This document shows positions 24,454 to 34,566 of a stretch of DNA of 46,714 nt, piece by piece. Each line of letters starts with the position of its first letter. Position 1 is the first letter of the stretch. The stretch is from the NCBI GenBank assembly GCA_022711175.1, contig JAKLFM010000020.1, positions 1-46,714 on the forward strand, given 5' to 3'. The DNA is from Bacteroidota bacterium. GTDB lineage: Bacteria > Bacteroidota > Bacteroidia > Bacteroidales > UBA4417. Position numbers and translations under genes: made by a program. The notes below the pieces were generated by a model. The model was not told the DNA's origin, made no database searches, and was given only the letters and a program-made list of their open reading frames with translations.

Positions 24454-26490
24454 TCATCTCACTTTATTGAGTATTAAGGCCGTGCGGTTTGGCAAATATA
24501 TCATCAATTGATTCTGACCGGTATGTTTATCAATCATTGTATGGTGTTCAGTATTGTCGTCAACGCGCCCGAAGCCGCCAAACAAAGCATTATCACTGTT
24601 TAATATTATCCTGTATGTTCCCGGTTCAGGAACAAAGAAAGTATAATCGGGAACAGAATTACTAAGATGGAAATTGAAAAGATAGATTAATTCACCGCGT
24701 TCAAAAATTATTGTTTTGTTAGCCTCATCCATATTCAATTGCCGGGCATATCCTGATGACATAATGTTGTATTCATCTGTGATTCTGATCATTTCGCGAT
24801 CAAATGCAGCAAGAAAGTGATATTTCAGCGACTGATCATCGACCAGTGACCATTGGCGTCGGGCATATTTGTAACTCCAGTCATTACCCTGCCGCGGGAA
24901 GTCGATCCACTCGGGATGACCGAACTCATTACCCATAAAGTTGAGCCACGCCTGTCCGCCTAGCGAAATTGAGAACAAACGGATCAGCTTATGCAGTGCC
25001 ACGCCACGGTCAATTACCAGGTTACTGTCCGAAACGCGCATATTATAATACATCTCCTTATCCATAAGCCTGAATGCCAACGTTTTATCGCCAACCAGAG
25101 CCTGGTCGTGCGATTCACAATAAGCTACTGTTCTTACATTTGGAAGCCTGTCGTTAAGTACATTCCACATTTCATAAATATTCCAGTCTTCATCACGGAT
25201 ATCTTTCAGATACTTAATCCAGAAATCAGGGATTCCCATTCCGAGCCTGAAATCAAAACCAATGCCGCCATGGGCAATTGAAGCCGTGAGGCCGGGCATC
25301 CCGGTAACATCTTCGGCGATTGTCACTGCTTCAGATTTCACCTGGTGAGTGAGATGATTGGCGAGTTGAAGATAGGTAACAGCATCCCATTCAACGCTTT
25401 GCCTGAAGTATTTTTCAGGTGAATCGATGGTTTCGTTTCCATGATGAAAATAAAGCATAGAACCTACACCATCAAAGCGGAATCCGTCGAAGTGGAATTC
25501 TTGTAACCAATATTTTACATTTGACAGGAGCATACGGAGAACCTCAGTCTTTCCATAGTCAAATAGTTTCGAATCCCAATCAGGGTGTTCACCACGTTTT
25601 CCGGCATGAAAATACTGGGTTTCGCTGCCATCAAACAGGTTAAGACCTTCATTGATATTTTTAACCGTATGGGAATGAACTATATCCATTATCACAGCTA
25701 TTCCCATTTCATGAGCAGTTTTTATCAGGTTCTTCAGTTCCTCGGGGGTGCCAAAGCGCGATGAGGGAGCGAAGAAATTAGCAACATGATACCCGAACGA
25801 ACCATAATAGGGATGTTCCTGTATTGCCATGAGTTGAACAGCATTGTATCCGGCTTTTTTAATGCGGGGCAAAATATTCAGTGTAAATTCATTGTATGTG
25901 CCGATTCCTTCCTTTTCCTGCGCCATACCGACATGCGCTTCATAGATGAAAAGGCTGTGACTATTATCAATCTTGAAATGATCGTTTTCCCAGTTGAATT
26001 TTTGCGGGAACCAGAGCTGTCCTGTGAAATCTTTCGTGGTTTCATCCTGTACAACCCGGCGAATGTATGCAGGTATGCGTTTTTGAAGTCCCTGATCGCT
26101 AAGAACCACCACTTTAACGAAACTTCCGTGAACAAAACTGTCTTTATATGTTTCGAAATCGAGATATATTTCCCACACGCCAAATTCAATTCTCCACATG
26201 GGGTGCGAAGTTTCATGCCAATGATTAAAATCGCCGGCAAGGTATAATTGCCTGGCTGCAGGGGCCCATTCGCGATATACAAATCGTTTATTTGCCTTGT
26301 CAATATGGAAACCGAAAAACTCATAAGCAGATGCAAACTTCAGAAGACTTCCGAAATCAGATTTGATACTATTGAGTCTTCTCCGAAAACGATCGATTCG
26401 TTCGATTACATCATCGGTACAAGGTTGTAACCAGGGATCATCTTTTACCAGGCGAGGTATTTTGATGTGTTGTGCTGACATATCCTGCAA
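24454..26490 (-). CDS. glgB: 1,4-alpha-glucan branching enzyme
   Basis: Makes alpha-1,6 branches in glycogen. 678 residues: an N-terminal CBM48 domain (about 60-160, FVYREWAPAARQLYLAGDFN), then a GH13 barrel with DIVHSH, GFRFDGVGSM (nucleophile Asp), AEDVTGMP (acid/base Glu), CESHDQA (transition-state Asp), and a C-terminal beta domain. The size and motif spelling fit the eukaryote-like GlgB group (GH13_8) seen in Bacteroidota. ATG 26481 is an alternative start. No other glycogen gene is near. Confidence 0.95.
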   Translation of the reverse strand: MQDMSAQHIKIPRLVKDDPWLQPCTDDVIERIDRFRRRLNSIKSDFGSLLKFASAYEFFGFHIDKANKRFVYREWAPAARQLYLAGDFNHWHETSHPMWRIEFGVWEIYLDFETYKDSFVHGSFVKVVVLSDQGLQKRIPAYIRRVVQDETTKDFTGQLWFPQKFNWENDHFKIDNSHSLFIYEAHVGMAQEKEGIGTYNEFTLNILPRIKKAGYNAVQLMAIQEHPYYGSFGYHVANFFAPSSRFGTPEELKNLIKTAHEMGIAVIMDIVHSHTVKNINEGLNLFDGSETQYFHAGKRGEHPDWDSKLFDYGKTEVLRMLLSNVKYWLQEFHFDGFRFDGVGSMLYFHHGNETIDSPEKYFRQSVEWDAVTYLQLANHLTHQVKSEAVTIAEDVTGMPGLTASIAHGGIGFDFRLGMGIPDFWIKYLKDIRDEDWNIYEMWNVLNDRLPNVRTVAYCESHDQALVGDKTLAFRLMDKEMYYNMRVSDSNLVIDRGVALHKLIRLFSISLGGQAWLNFMGNEFGHPEWIDFPRQGNDWSYKYARRQWSLVDDQSLKYHFLAAFDREMIRITDEYNIMSSGYARQLNMDEANKTIIFERGELIYLFNFHLSNSVPDYTFFVPEPGTYRIILNSDNALFGGFGRVDDNTEHHTMIDKHTGQNQLMIYLPNRTALILNKVR

Positions 26491-26634
26491 TTAAGTAGTT
26501 AAATATAGCACATAATTCATAAAAGATATCAATATCTGATTCTTATCTTCAATATTCACAATTATTTCATAATCTGATTGTTATGGAAGACAATCTTCAG
26601 AAGGGGAGGGTAGGGGTGCGGCACTTTTACCCTT

Positions 26635-27645
26635 TTACCTTACAGGAATACAAACATTGGTTTGCCAGTGAGCCGTATCAGGAACACTAAAAGGGTCCGT
26701 AACATACTCTTCATAAACAGGTCCGGCTACTGATAATTTTTTCAACATCAGGTATTCTTCAAGCGCTTTATAGGCAATTGCAATACCACTGTATGATCCA
26801 AAATACTTAACTGTAACGGCATGATATGGCTGCTGCTGAATAATTCCTCGACTGTTTTGAGATAGTTCAGTAAACTTGTTATGTACTGGGATACCAACTT
26901 CGATATCGATATAATTACCAGTAAGCGAATGGAAAATTGTAAAGGGATAACCGTCGAGATCCAATTTTTGGTTTCTGATCATACGAAATAACTCAGTAAA
27001 AAGCAGCCTTTGTTTAAAATTATAATTGTCTGCCATACAAGTATCGCGAACAAGGAGTACATATCTCAAAGGCATGTCAATCTCAACAATTTCAGGCCGT
27101 TGTATCGTATCCGGGGTTGAATCAAAATAGTACTGCATATTCAGAAGGCCGGTTTCAAGATCGGTTCCGGCCATTTTATCGGTTAACAATCCCAGGTACC
27201 TGTTCAATGGGTTTTTCCCAAGGTTTGCAGTCATTTTCCACGTTATGAGCGTCTTATGAAGGGTATCGGAAAAAATAAAATTGCCCGACATTTTGCCTTT
27301 TTTAAAGAATTCAATGTTTAGTAATATGGAATCATAAGGGAAACTGTTTGTTATGACAACTTCGCCTGAGCCGGTTTTGTTATTTAGTCCGTACCATCGA
27401 AATCCGGCATTATTTCCTTCAGTAATTGGGAAATACTGAATCCTCACCGAACTGTCAGAATAGTGCCAGGGTGACCAGTGATTCCATTTCGTAATAATAT
27501 TAACATGTTCGAAGGCTCTGGCTCGGGTGCAGTTCAAAACAACCGACCGTGATATTGTAACATTTGGCGGTAGAAAAAAGGACACTATAATAACGGCCGC
27601 TAATATTGTGAATAAAATCCAGAGTAATGTACGGATAGTTTTCAT
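26635..27645 (-). CDS. Membrane-anchored SRPBCC plus GyrI-like effector-binding protein
   Basis: 336 residues. One N-terminal membrane helix (about 8-27) is followed by an SRPBCC-type domain (about 30-185: VTISRSVVLNCTRARAFEHV, WNHWSPWHYSD). The last 150 residues match the GyrI-like/BacR effector-binding fold: VEIDMPLRYVLLVRD, then FTIFHSLTGNYIDIEVGIPV, YHAVTVKYFGSYSGI and a final TNVCIPV. No DNA-binding domain is visible, so it is not a usual transcription factor. It may bind a small molecule at the membrane. The role is unknown. Confidence 0.75.
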   Translation of the reverse strand: MKTIRTLLWILFTILAAVIIVSFFLPPNVTISRSVVLNCTRARAFEHVNIITKWNHWSPWHYSDSSVRIQYFPITEGNNAGFRWYGLNNKTGSGEVVITNSFPYDSILLNIEFFKKGKMSGNFIFSDTLHKTLITWKMTANLGKNPLNRYLGLLTDKMAGTDLETGLLNMQYYFDSTPDTIQRPEIVEIDMPLRYVLLVRDTCMADNYNFKQRLLFTELFRMIRNQKLDLDGYPFTIFHSLTGNYIDIEVGIPVHNKFTELSQNSRGIIQQQPYHAVTVKYFGSYSGIAIAYKALEEYLMLKKLSVAGPVYEEYVTDPFSVPDTAHWQTNVCIPVR

Positions 27646-27739
27646 GCCGGTAATTTAAGGTAAAAATACACCAAAAGAGCTGTTAATTGCTTTTCCGGAG
27701 TCAATAAATAGAAACCTATAATTAATATTATGTTAAATA

Positions 27740-27776
27740 TGATTAATAAAATAAGAGGCTTAAATTTTAAGCCTCT
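27740..27776 (-). terminator. Intrinsic terminator of the TPR gene
   Basis: AGAGGCTTAA (27754-27763) pairs perfectly with TTAAGCCTCT (27767-27776) around a 3-nt loop. On the minus strand it is followed by a T-rich stretch. Confidence 0.75.
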
Positions 27777-27792
27777 CCTGTATATTTCCGGA

Positions 27793-28962
27793 CTAATTGC
27801 CCAGTTTTTCGTTTACCTCTTTTAGTTTTTCATATTGACCTAACCTGGTATAGATTTCTTTCAGCGAAATGAGTGTATCGCGATCGCCAACCTTGATTTG
27901 TTCAGCTTTCTCAAGATATGGTAAAGCTTTATTGAGCATATTGTTGCCATCAGCTATCATCCCATCGTATTTTTTGTCGCCGAGTGGTAACCTGTTAGCT
28001 TCGTTAATAATATCACCGCCTTTATTGAAGAAGACTGCTCCCAGGTTAAACAAAGCATCAAAGTACTGAGGATCAAGGCTTATGGTTTCTTCGTACGATT
28101 TCACCGCGCTGTCAAAGTACTTACTGCGATCAGTTGCCGGCAAAGTTGTATCATTCTTGAGCATATCGTAAGTTACTCCTATTGCGAAAGCTATCGATTT
28201 ATTGGAAGGATCTTTTTCCTTGGCCATTGTCAGGCTCTGAAGAGCTTTTTGGTGTTGTTTGCTCTTAATATAAAAGTTAGCCATCGAAATTACCATGTCA
28301 AGATTTCCTGGAAACATATTGAGTCCATCCTGAAGGATCTTATCAGCTTTTTCGAGCTGGTTTTGTTCCAGAAAAATATTGGCAAGCGAAGTATAAATGC
28401 TGGGCTCTTTCATTCCCAGGCCGATAAGCTTTTCGTATGTAGCAACAGCATTGTCATAGTCGAGAAGTTTTTCATAGCATAGAGCTGTTCCGTAAACTCC
28501 AAGTGTATCGATACTGTGATTATCCTCACCGATTTTTGCAGCCTGCTGGAATTTTGCGAGGGCTTCGTTGAATTTGTTGTCTTTGAACAACTCAGCGCCT
28601 GCATTGAAAAATTGTCCGCCTAAGGTGAGCATGCGAATCATAATCTCTGACTTGAACTCTCCTTTGGTATCAAGGTCCTGGGCTTTTTTAAGTTCATCAT
28701 AAGCCGTTTGGATGGCGTTGGGAGCAAGATTCTTTAATTCGGGTTTGAAATGGATATCAAGGTTTATTGCGCCATTATAATAGTGCACTTTTGCATCGGT
28801 GGCAGCTTCGGGGTAAGCAATTGCTTTATCAATATAGTCTTTGGCTTTGGTCAAATCGCCTTTTTGCCAGTAGTTGTATGCTGACGTACGGTCTTTTTTG
28901 AACTGTGCGAAAGTAACACTGGTCATAATTGCTAAGGCCAGTAAAAGGGCGGTTTTTTTCAT
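27793..28962 (-). CDS. Exported tetratricopeptide-repeat protein
   Basis: 389 residues with a cleavable signal peptide (first 20 residues, ending TFAQ). Several TPR units follow, such as AYNYWQKGDLTKAKDYIDKA near the start, FNEALAKFQQAAKIGED, PSIYTSLANIFLEQNQLEKA and YFDALFNLGAVFFNKGGD. It is probably a periplasmic scaffold or adaptor; the partner is unknown. It stands alone with its own -7 box (29027-29034) and terminator. Confidence 0.85.
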   Translation of the reverse strand: MKKTALLLALAIMTSVTFAQFKKDRTSAYNYWQKGDLTKAKDYIDKAIAYPEAATDAKVHYYNGAINLDIHFKPELKNLAPNAIQTAYDELKKAQDLDTKGEFKSEIMIRMLTLGGQFFNAGAELFKDNKFNEALAKFQQAAKIGEDNHSIDTLGVYGTALCYEKLLDYDNAVATYEKLIGLGMKEPSIYTSLANIFLEQNQLEKADKILQDGLNMFPGNLDMVISMANFYIKSKQHQKALQSLTMAKEKDPSNKSIAFAIGVTYDMLKNDTTLPATDRSKYFDSAVKSYEETISLDPQYFDALFNLGAVFFNKGGDIINEANRLPLGDKKYDGMIADGNNMLNKALPYLEKAEQIKVGDRDTLISLKEIYTRLGQYEKLKEVNEKLGN

Positions 28963-29026
28963 TTTATTTTTTATTTTGTTTGGATTGTGTTTTATTCAGT
29001 TTACGATTTTGGTCGGATTTGTTGTG

Positions 29027-29034
29027 CAAAGGTA
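29027..29034 (-). promoter_or_regulatory. -7 box of the TPR gene
   Basis: On the minus strand it reads TACCTTTG (TAnnTTTG), about 65 bp before the ATG at 28962. Confidence 0.45.
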
Positions 29035-29066
29035 TGCAGTTTGAGCTATTTATGAGCTTTTAATGT

Positions 29067-31622
29067 TTAGTTTTCAGTCGATTCATCATTAGGTTCATTC
29101 TCTGTTTCATCCATATTGTAACTTTCGTTGATATCGGTTAGCGTTTCATCGGCATTTTCTATCTCTTCATTTTCATCAACTTCAACTTTTGCAACTGCAG
29201 CAATCGAATCACCATCTTTCAAATTGATCAGCCTTACTCCCTGTGTTGCTCTTCCCATTACTCTCAGTTCGCTCACTGCCATCCTGATAATGATTCCCGA
29301 GCGGTTGATAATCATGAGGTCGTCTGCATCGGTCACTCCTTTTATGGCTATCAGTTTCCCTGTTTTGTCTGTTATGTTGATGGTTTTTACGCCTTTTCCT
29401 CCCCTGTTGGTTACCCGGTAATCTTCGAGTGACGACCGTTTTCCGTAACCATTCTCTGACACAACCAGTATTTCAACATTACCTGTACTACCACAAATCA
29501 TGCCAATAACTTCATCATTCTTCCCGGCAAGCCTTATACCCCTTACGCCAGTAGCATTTCGGCCCATCGGGCGTACTGTTGTTTCGTTGAACCGTATAGC
29601 CCTGCCCGATTTTAGAGCCATCATTATTTCACTTTTTCCATCGGTAAGTCGTGCCTCAAGCAAACAATCACCTTCAGTTATATTAATGGCATTGATGCCG
29701 TTGGCACGTGGCCTTGAGTATGCTTCGAGCGATGTTTTCTTAATGGTACCTTGTTTAGTACATAGGATGATGAAATTATTCATCACATAGTCTTCGTCTT
29801 TCAGGTCTTTAAGATTGATTACAGCCCTGATTTTATCATCCGGTTCTATGTTCAGTATGTTTTGGATAGCTCTCCCTTTTGAGGCTTTACCACCTTCAGG
29901 AATTTCGAAAGCCCTGAGCCAGAAACATTTACCTTTTTCGGTGAAGAACAGGAGGTAATTATGAGCAGTTGCAATGTACAAGTGTTCCAAAAAATCTTCA
30001 TCGCGTATATCTGATCCACGTGCCCCTCTCCCACCGCGGTTTTGACGACGATATTCCGACAGTAGCGTACGTTTGATATAACCCATATGAGAGATTGTAA
30101 TCACAACACTTTCATCGGCAATTGTATCTTCAATCCTGAAATCTTTTGCTGTGTATTCTACCCGTGTACGCGGTTCATCGCCATATTTCTCTTTTATCTC
30201 GAGCAGTTCATCTTTGATAATTTGCATACGAAGTGATTCGTCGGCAAGGATATCTTTAAGATGTTGGATAAGTTTGAGCAATTCGGCGTATTCTTCTTTG
30301 ATTTTTTCGCGCTCAAGGCCAGTTAGGCGCTGCAGCCTCATATCAAGGATTGCTTTTGCCTGGATTTCGGATAATCCGAATCTCTCCATCAATCCTGCAC
30401 GGGCATCATCGGGGGTAACTGAAGCCCTGATGAGTGCGATTACTTCATCAAGGTGGTCGAGTGCAATAAGCAGTCCTTCAAGAATATGTGCCCGTTTTTC
30501 GGCTTCGCGCAATTCAAATTGAGTGCGGCGGGTAACCACTTCGTGCCTGTGTTCTACAAACCTGGCTATGAGTTGTTTAAGGTTTAATTGCACCGGACGC
30601 CCTTTAACGAGCGCAATGTTATTGACTGAAAATGATGTTTGAAGCGATGTGTACTGGTATAATTTATTGAGGACTATGTTAGTAATGGCATCACGTTTGA
30701 GTTCATATACAATTCGCAATCCGCTGCGATCGCTTTCGTCGCGGATATCTGAAATGCCTTCAATCTTCTTTTCGTTTACCAGGTCGGCAGTTTTCTTAAT
30801 CATTTCCGCTTTGTTAACCTGGTAAGGAATGGAAGTAGCAACGATGCTTTCGCGGCCTTTATCATCGGTTTCGGTAGCTGTTTCCCCGCGAATAACAATT
30901 CGTCCCCGACCGGTTTCAAAAGCATCGCGCACACCGTCATATCCATAAATAACGCCACCTGTAGGAAAGTCAGGCGCTTTGATAAATTCCATGAGTCCCT
31001 CAATTGAGATATCATGATTATCAATGTAAGCGATTGTACCATCAACAACCTGTCCGAGGTTATGCGGCGCAATATTGGTTGCCATTCCCACAGCAATACC
31101 TGACGACCCATTAATCAGGAGGTTTGGTACTTTGGCCGGGAGTACGGTAGGTTCCTCAAGTGAGTCATCAAAATTCAGTTTAAAATCAACCGTTTCTTTA
31201 TCAATATCGGCGAGAATTTCTTCTGATAGTTTCTTGAGTCTTGCTTCGGTGTACCTCATAGCCGCCGGGCTGTCGCCGTCAATCGATCCAAAGTTTCCCT
31301 GTCCGTCAACCAGCGGATAGCGAAGCGACCAATCCTGGGCCATACGCACCATGGCGTCGTAAACTGATGAGTCTCCATGCGGATGGTATTTTCCGAGGAC
31401 TTCGCCGACTATACGTGCTGATTTTTTATAAGGACGGTTCGAAAGTATCCCAAGGTCATACATTCCATAAAGCACCCTGCGGTGAACCGGTTTAAAACCA
31501 TCGCGTACATCGGGCAGCGCACGCGACACAATGACCGACATTGAATAATCAATGTAGGCCGATTTCATTTGATTCTCTATATTGACTTGAACAATTTTCT
31601 CGCCTTCTTCGTTGTAATCCAT
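29067..31622 (-). CDS. gyrA: DNA gyrase subunit A
   Basis: Catalytic subunit that cuts and rejoins DNA to introduce negative supercoils. 851 residues. The winged-helix catalytic Tyr is Tyr124 ([10 protein letters not shown]). The quinolone region [17 protein letters not shown] (80-96) keeps Ser and Asp at the usual resistance positions, so the allele looks quinolone sensitive. The GyrA box is present as [10 protein letters not shown] in the C-terminal beta-pinwheel. The last 40 residues are a strongly acidic tail. It is divergent from clpC. Confidence 0.98.
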   Translation of the reverse strand: MDYNEEGEKIVQVNIENQMKSAYIDYSMSVIVSRALPDVRDGFKPVHRRVLYGMYDLGILSNRPYKKSARIVGEVLGKYHPHGDSSVYDAMVRMAQDWSLRYPLVDGQGNFGSIDGDSPAAMRYTEARLKKLSEEILADIDKETVDFKLNFDDSLEEPTVLPAKVPNLLINGSSGIAVGMATNIAPHNLGQVVDGTIAYIDNHDISIEGLMEFIKAPDFPTGGVIYGYDGVRDAFETGRGRIVIRGETATETDDKGRESIVATSIPYQVNKAEMIKKTADLVNEKKIEGISDIRDESDRSGLRIVYELKRDAITNIVLNKLYQYTSLQTSFSVNNIALVKGRPVQLNLKQLIARFVEHRHEVVTRRTQFELREAEKRAHILEGLLIALDHLDEVIALIRASVTPDDARAGLMERFGLSEIQAKAILDMRLQRLTGLEREKIKEEYAELLKLIQHLKDILADESLRMQIIKDELLEIKEKYGDEPRTRVEYTAKDFRIEDTIADESVVITISHMGYIKRTLLSEYRRQNRGGRGARGSDIRDEDFLEHLYIATAHNYLLFFTEKGKCFWLRAFEIPEGGKASKGRAIQNILNIEPDDKIRAVINLKDLKDEDYVMNNFIILCTKQGTIKKTSLEAYSRPRANGINAINITEGDCLLEARLTDGKSEIMMALKSGRAIRFNETTVRPMGRNATGVRGIRLAGKNDEVIGMICGSTGNVEILVVSENGYGKRSSLEDYRVTNRGGKGVKTINITDKTGKLIAIKGVTDADDLMIINRSGIIIRMAVSELRVMGRATQGVRLINLKDGDSIAAVAKVEVDENEEIENADETLTDINESYNMDETENEPNDESTEN

Positions 31623-31734
31623 TTTTATAAAGCTCTCATTATTAGTTATTTATCTTCTTCTGAACCTTTCTACGAAGGTAATCATTTTTGCAATACCACT
31701 TACCAGGGAGAATGAGCTATTTATGCCATAATAC

Positions 31735-31750
31735 TAACATTCACGTGTTA
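31735..31750. repeat. Inverted repeat in the gyrA-clpC intergenic region
   Basis: TAACA and TGTTA arms separated by 6 bp, containing CACGTG in the centre. It sits 20 bp upstream of the clpC -33 element and could be an operator; no regulator is identified. It does not match the CIRCE element. Confidence 0.3.
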
Positions 31751-31770
31751 AAAAGACCTTGGCATGTTAA

Positions 31771-31801
31771 TTGATCAGCAACAATTTTGGGACTAATTTT
31801 G
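31771..31801 (+). promoter_or_regulatory. clpC promoter
   Basis: TTG (31771-31773) and TAATTTTG (31794-31801) are 20 bp apart, a good Bacteroidota promoter. A second TAATTTTG lies at 31832-31839 without a -33 element. Confidence 0.65.
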
Positions 31802-31892
31802 AACGAAGAACATATCAGCCTGTTTTAGTGTTAATTTTGATCTGTATTCATTATAGTTGAATATACAGGCTGTAAGAAACAAGGAGTATCGA

Positions 31893-34496
31893 ATGGAAGC
31901 AAAATTTTCGCAACGGGTAAAAGATGTTTTGTCATTCAGCAGGGAAGCCGCTGTTATGCTTGGTAATGACTACATTGGTGTTGAACATCTTTTTCTCGGT
32001 ATTCTGCGCGAAGGCGAAGGCCTTGCCGTTAAGATTTTAAATTACATGAATGCCGACCTGAACGAAGTTCGTAAAAGCATTGAAACCACCATAATGAACA
32101 GGGCAAAAAAGCTTGATATTGGCGACATCAGGAATTTACCGCTTGCCAAACAGGCCGAAAGAGCTTTGAAATTAACGTACCTCGAAGCCAAGCTCTTCAA
32201 TAGCGAACTGATTGGTACTGAACATCTTCTGCTTGCAATTATGAAAGACGAAGATAATATTGTAACCCGCTCGCTGGCAAAATATGGCATTGACTATGAT
32301 CTCGTTAAAGATGAAGTAAAATCATATCTGATCTCGCAGGATGAAGATATGCTAAGAGGAAGTGAAAAGCCTGATAAACAGCAGGATAATGACTTCAGCG
32401 ATGAGTTGCCCGGTGGCACACAAGATGAAGACCCTGACGAGGGGGCTGCATTCGGCAGTGGCAAAAAGGTGGCTGACTCAAAGTCAAAAACTCCAGTTCT
32501 GGACAATTTTGGACGCGACCTTACCAGAGCTGCGGAAGAAAACCGCCTTGACCCTATCGTGGGCAGGGAAAAGGAACTCGAACGTATATCGCAAATTCTC
32601 AGCCGCCGGAAAAAGAACAACCCGATACTTATCGGAGAACCGGGAGTTGGTAAATCGGCTATAGCCGAGGGACTTGCGCTCAGGATCATACAGCGCAGGG
32701 TTTCAAGAGCGTTGTTCAATAAGCGGGTTTTCACACTAGACCTTGCTTCGCTCGTTGCTGGTACAAAATACCGAGGCCAGTTCGAAGAGCGCATGAAAGC
32801 CGTGCTCAACGAGTTGGAGAAAAACCGCGATATCATACTTTTCATTGATGAAATCCATACCATTGTAGGTGCCGGTAATGCTTCCGGTTCGCTCGATGCA
32901 TCAAACATGTTCAAACCTGCACTGGCACGCGGTGAAATTCAGTGCATCGGAGCTACCACGCTTGATGAATACCGTCAGTACATTGAAAAAGACGGCGCTT
33001 TGGAACGCCGCTTCCAAAAAGTGTTGGTTGACCCAACGAGCAGTGAAGAAACCGTCGAAATTCTCAACCAGATAAAGGAGAAATACGAAGATCACCACCT
33101 GGTGAAATACACTTCCGAAGCTATTGATGCATGTGTTTCGCTCACAAACCGCTATGTTACTGACCGTTGCCTGCCCGATAAAGCTATTGATGCCATGGAT
33201 GAAGCAGGTGCAAGGGTTCATATTTCGAACATGCATGTGCCGGTTGAAATAGTGAACATTGAAGCACAGATTGAAGAGGTGAAACAGCGGAAAATGAAGG
33301 CAATAAAGGCTCAGAAATTTGAAGAAGCCGCCAATTACCGTGATGCTGAAAGACGCTTGCAGAACGACCTCGAAATTGCCAAACGGAACTGGGAAGAGGA
33401 AGCCAAAGTGAATCGCGAAACAGTTTCGGCCGAGAATGTTGCTGAAGTTGTGGCAATGATGACCGGTGTTCCGGTTCAGCGCATTGCACAAAATGAAAGC
33501 GACCGCCTCCTGAATATGGAAAACGAACTTGGCGGTTCGGTTATCGGGCAGGACGAAGCAATCAGGAAGGTCGTAAGAGCAATCAGGCGAAACCGTGCCG
33601 GGCTTAAGGATCCGAATAAACCCATCGGCACCTTTATCTTCCTCGGGCCCACAGGCGTAGGTAAAACTCACCTGGCAAAGGTTCTTGCCAAATATTTGTT
33701 CGATTCGGAGGATACACTTGTGCGAATAGATATGAGCGAATACATGGAGAAATTTGCCGTATCAAGGCTCGTTGGAGCTCCTCCCGGCTACGTGGGCTAC
33801 GAAGAAGGCGGACAACTTACTGAAAAAGTACGGCGGCGCCCTTACTCTATCGTGCTGCTCGACGAAATCGAGAAAGCTCATCCCGATATTTTCCATATTC
33901 TGTTGCAGGTGCTCGACGATGGTGTTTTAACTGACAGCCTTGGCCGAAAGGTTGATTTCAAGAATACCATTGTTATCATGACCTCTAACATTGGTTCAAG
34001 GCAGCTCAAAGATTTCGGCACTGGAGTTGGTTTTTCCACTTCTGCCAAGCAATCGCAGTGGTCGAGCCAGGCTCAGGGTGTAATAGAGAATGCCTTAAAA
34101 AAGACGTTTGCCCCCGAATTCCTGAACAGAATTGACGACATCGTTATTTTTGAATCACTTGACCGTGGTGATATCCACAAGATTATTGATATCGAACTGA
34201 AGAACCTGTTTGACAGAATCAGGAAAATGGGATATCAGCCACAAATTACCGAAAGTGCAAAAGACTTCATCCTCGATCGCGGATGGGATGAACAGTTTGG
34301 TGCACGTCCCCTGAAAAGGGCCATTCAGAAATATATTGAAGATTCACTGGCCGAAGAAATCATTAAATCAACACTCAAAGAAGGTGACACTATTCTTGTT
34401 GATTATGAAAAGGATGCCAATGAGCTGTCAATCAAAGTACTCCCATCGGCAAAGCTGGAGATTCCTCCGGTTTCGGGTGAATCGGTCACCGGGTAA
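31893..34496 (+). CDS. clpC: ATP-dependent Clp protease ATPase subunit ClpC
   Basis: Class I Clp/Hsp100 unfoldase that feeds substrates to ClpP. From ATG 31893 (AAGGAG upstream) it has 867 residues; an upstream TTG is unlikely. Double Clp N-domain (about 1-145), acidic linker, AAA-1 with GEPGVGKS (about 248-255) and FIDEIHT, a UVR-type middle segment (QIEEVKQRKMKAIKAQKFEE), AAA-2 with GPTGVGKTH (about 585) and LLDEIEKAHPD, and a C-terminal D2 small domain. clpS in this window may be its adaptor. Confidence 0.95.
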   Translation: MEAKFSQRVKDVLSFSREAAVMLGNDYIGVEHLFLGILREGEGLAVKILNYMNADLNEVRKSIETTIMNRAKKLDIGDIRNLPLAKQAERALKLTYLEAKLFNSELIGTEHLLLAIMKDEDNIVTRSLAKYGIDYDLVKDEVKSYLISQDEDMLRGSEKPDKQQDNDFSDELPGGTQDEDPDEGAAFGSGKKVADSKSKTPVLDNFGRDLTRAAEENRLDPIVGREKELERISQILSRRKKNNPILIGEPGVGKSAIAEGLALRIIQRRVSRALFNKRVFTLDLASLVAGTKYRGQFEERMKAVLNELEKNRDIILFIDEIHTIVGAGNASGSLDASNMFKPALARGEIQCIGATTLDEYRQYIEKDGALERRFQKVLVDPTSSEETVEILNQIKEKYEDHHLVKYTSEAIDACVSLTNRYVTDRCLPDKAIDAMDEAGARVHISNMHVPVEIVNIEAQIEEVKQRKMKAIKAQKFEEAANYRDAERRLQNDLEIAKRNWEEEAKVNRETVSAENVAEVVAMMTGVPVQRIAQNESDRLLNMENELGGSVIGQDEAIRKVVRAIRRNRAGLKDPNKPIGTFIFLGPTGVGKTHLAKVLAKYLFDSEDTLVRIDMSEYMEKFAVSRLVGAPPGYVGYEEGGQLTEKVRRRPYSIVLLDEIEKAHPDIFHILLQVLDDGVLTDSLGRKVDFKNTIVIMTSNIGSRQLKDFGTGVGFSTSAKQSQWSSQAQGVIENALKKTFAPEFLNRIDDIVIFESLDRGDIHKIIDIELKNLFDRIRKMGYQPQITESAKDFILDRGWDEQFGARPLKRAIQKYIEDSLAEEIIKSTLKEGDTILVDYEKDANELSIKVLPSAKLEIPPVSGESVTG

Positions 34497-34517
34497 AATC
34501 AAAAACTCAACAATAAA

Positions 34518-34554
34518 AAAAGCCTGCATCTACAACGAGCAGGCTTTTCTTTTG
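34518..34554. terminator. Bidirectional intrinsic terminator between clpC and the acyl-CoA dehydrogenase
   Basis: AGCCTGC (34521-34527) pairs with GCAGGCT (34539-34545), with A residues before and T residues after. It is shared by the convergent genes. Confidence 0.82.
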
Positions 34555-34566
34555 CGACTTTGAGTC

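Noticed and set aside
26586..26598. Short hairpin GAAGA-CAA-TCTTC
   Set aside because: Too short and no T tract, so not called a terminator.
29128..30522. Ser/Ile-rich plus-strand ORFs inside gyrA
   Set aside because: Composition is typical of the reverse complement of an acidic, Asp/Glu-rich gene.
29067..31622. Quinolone-resistance allele of gyrA
   Set aside because: The Ser and Asp of the resistance region are unchanged.
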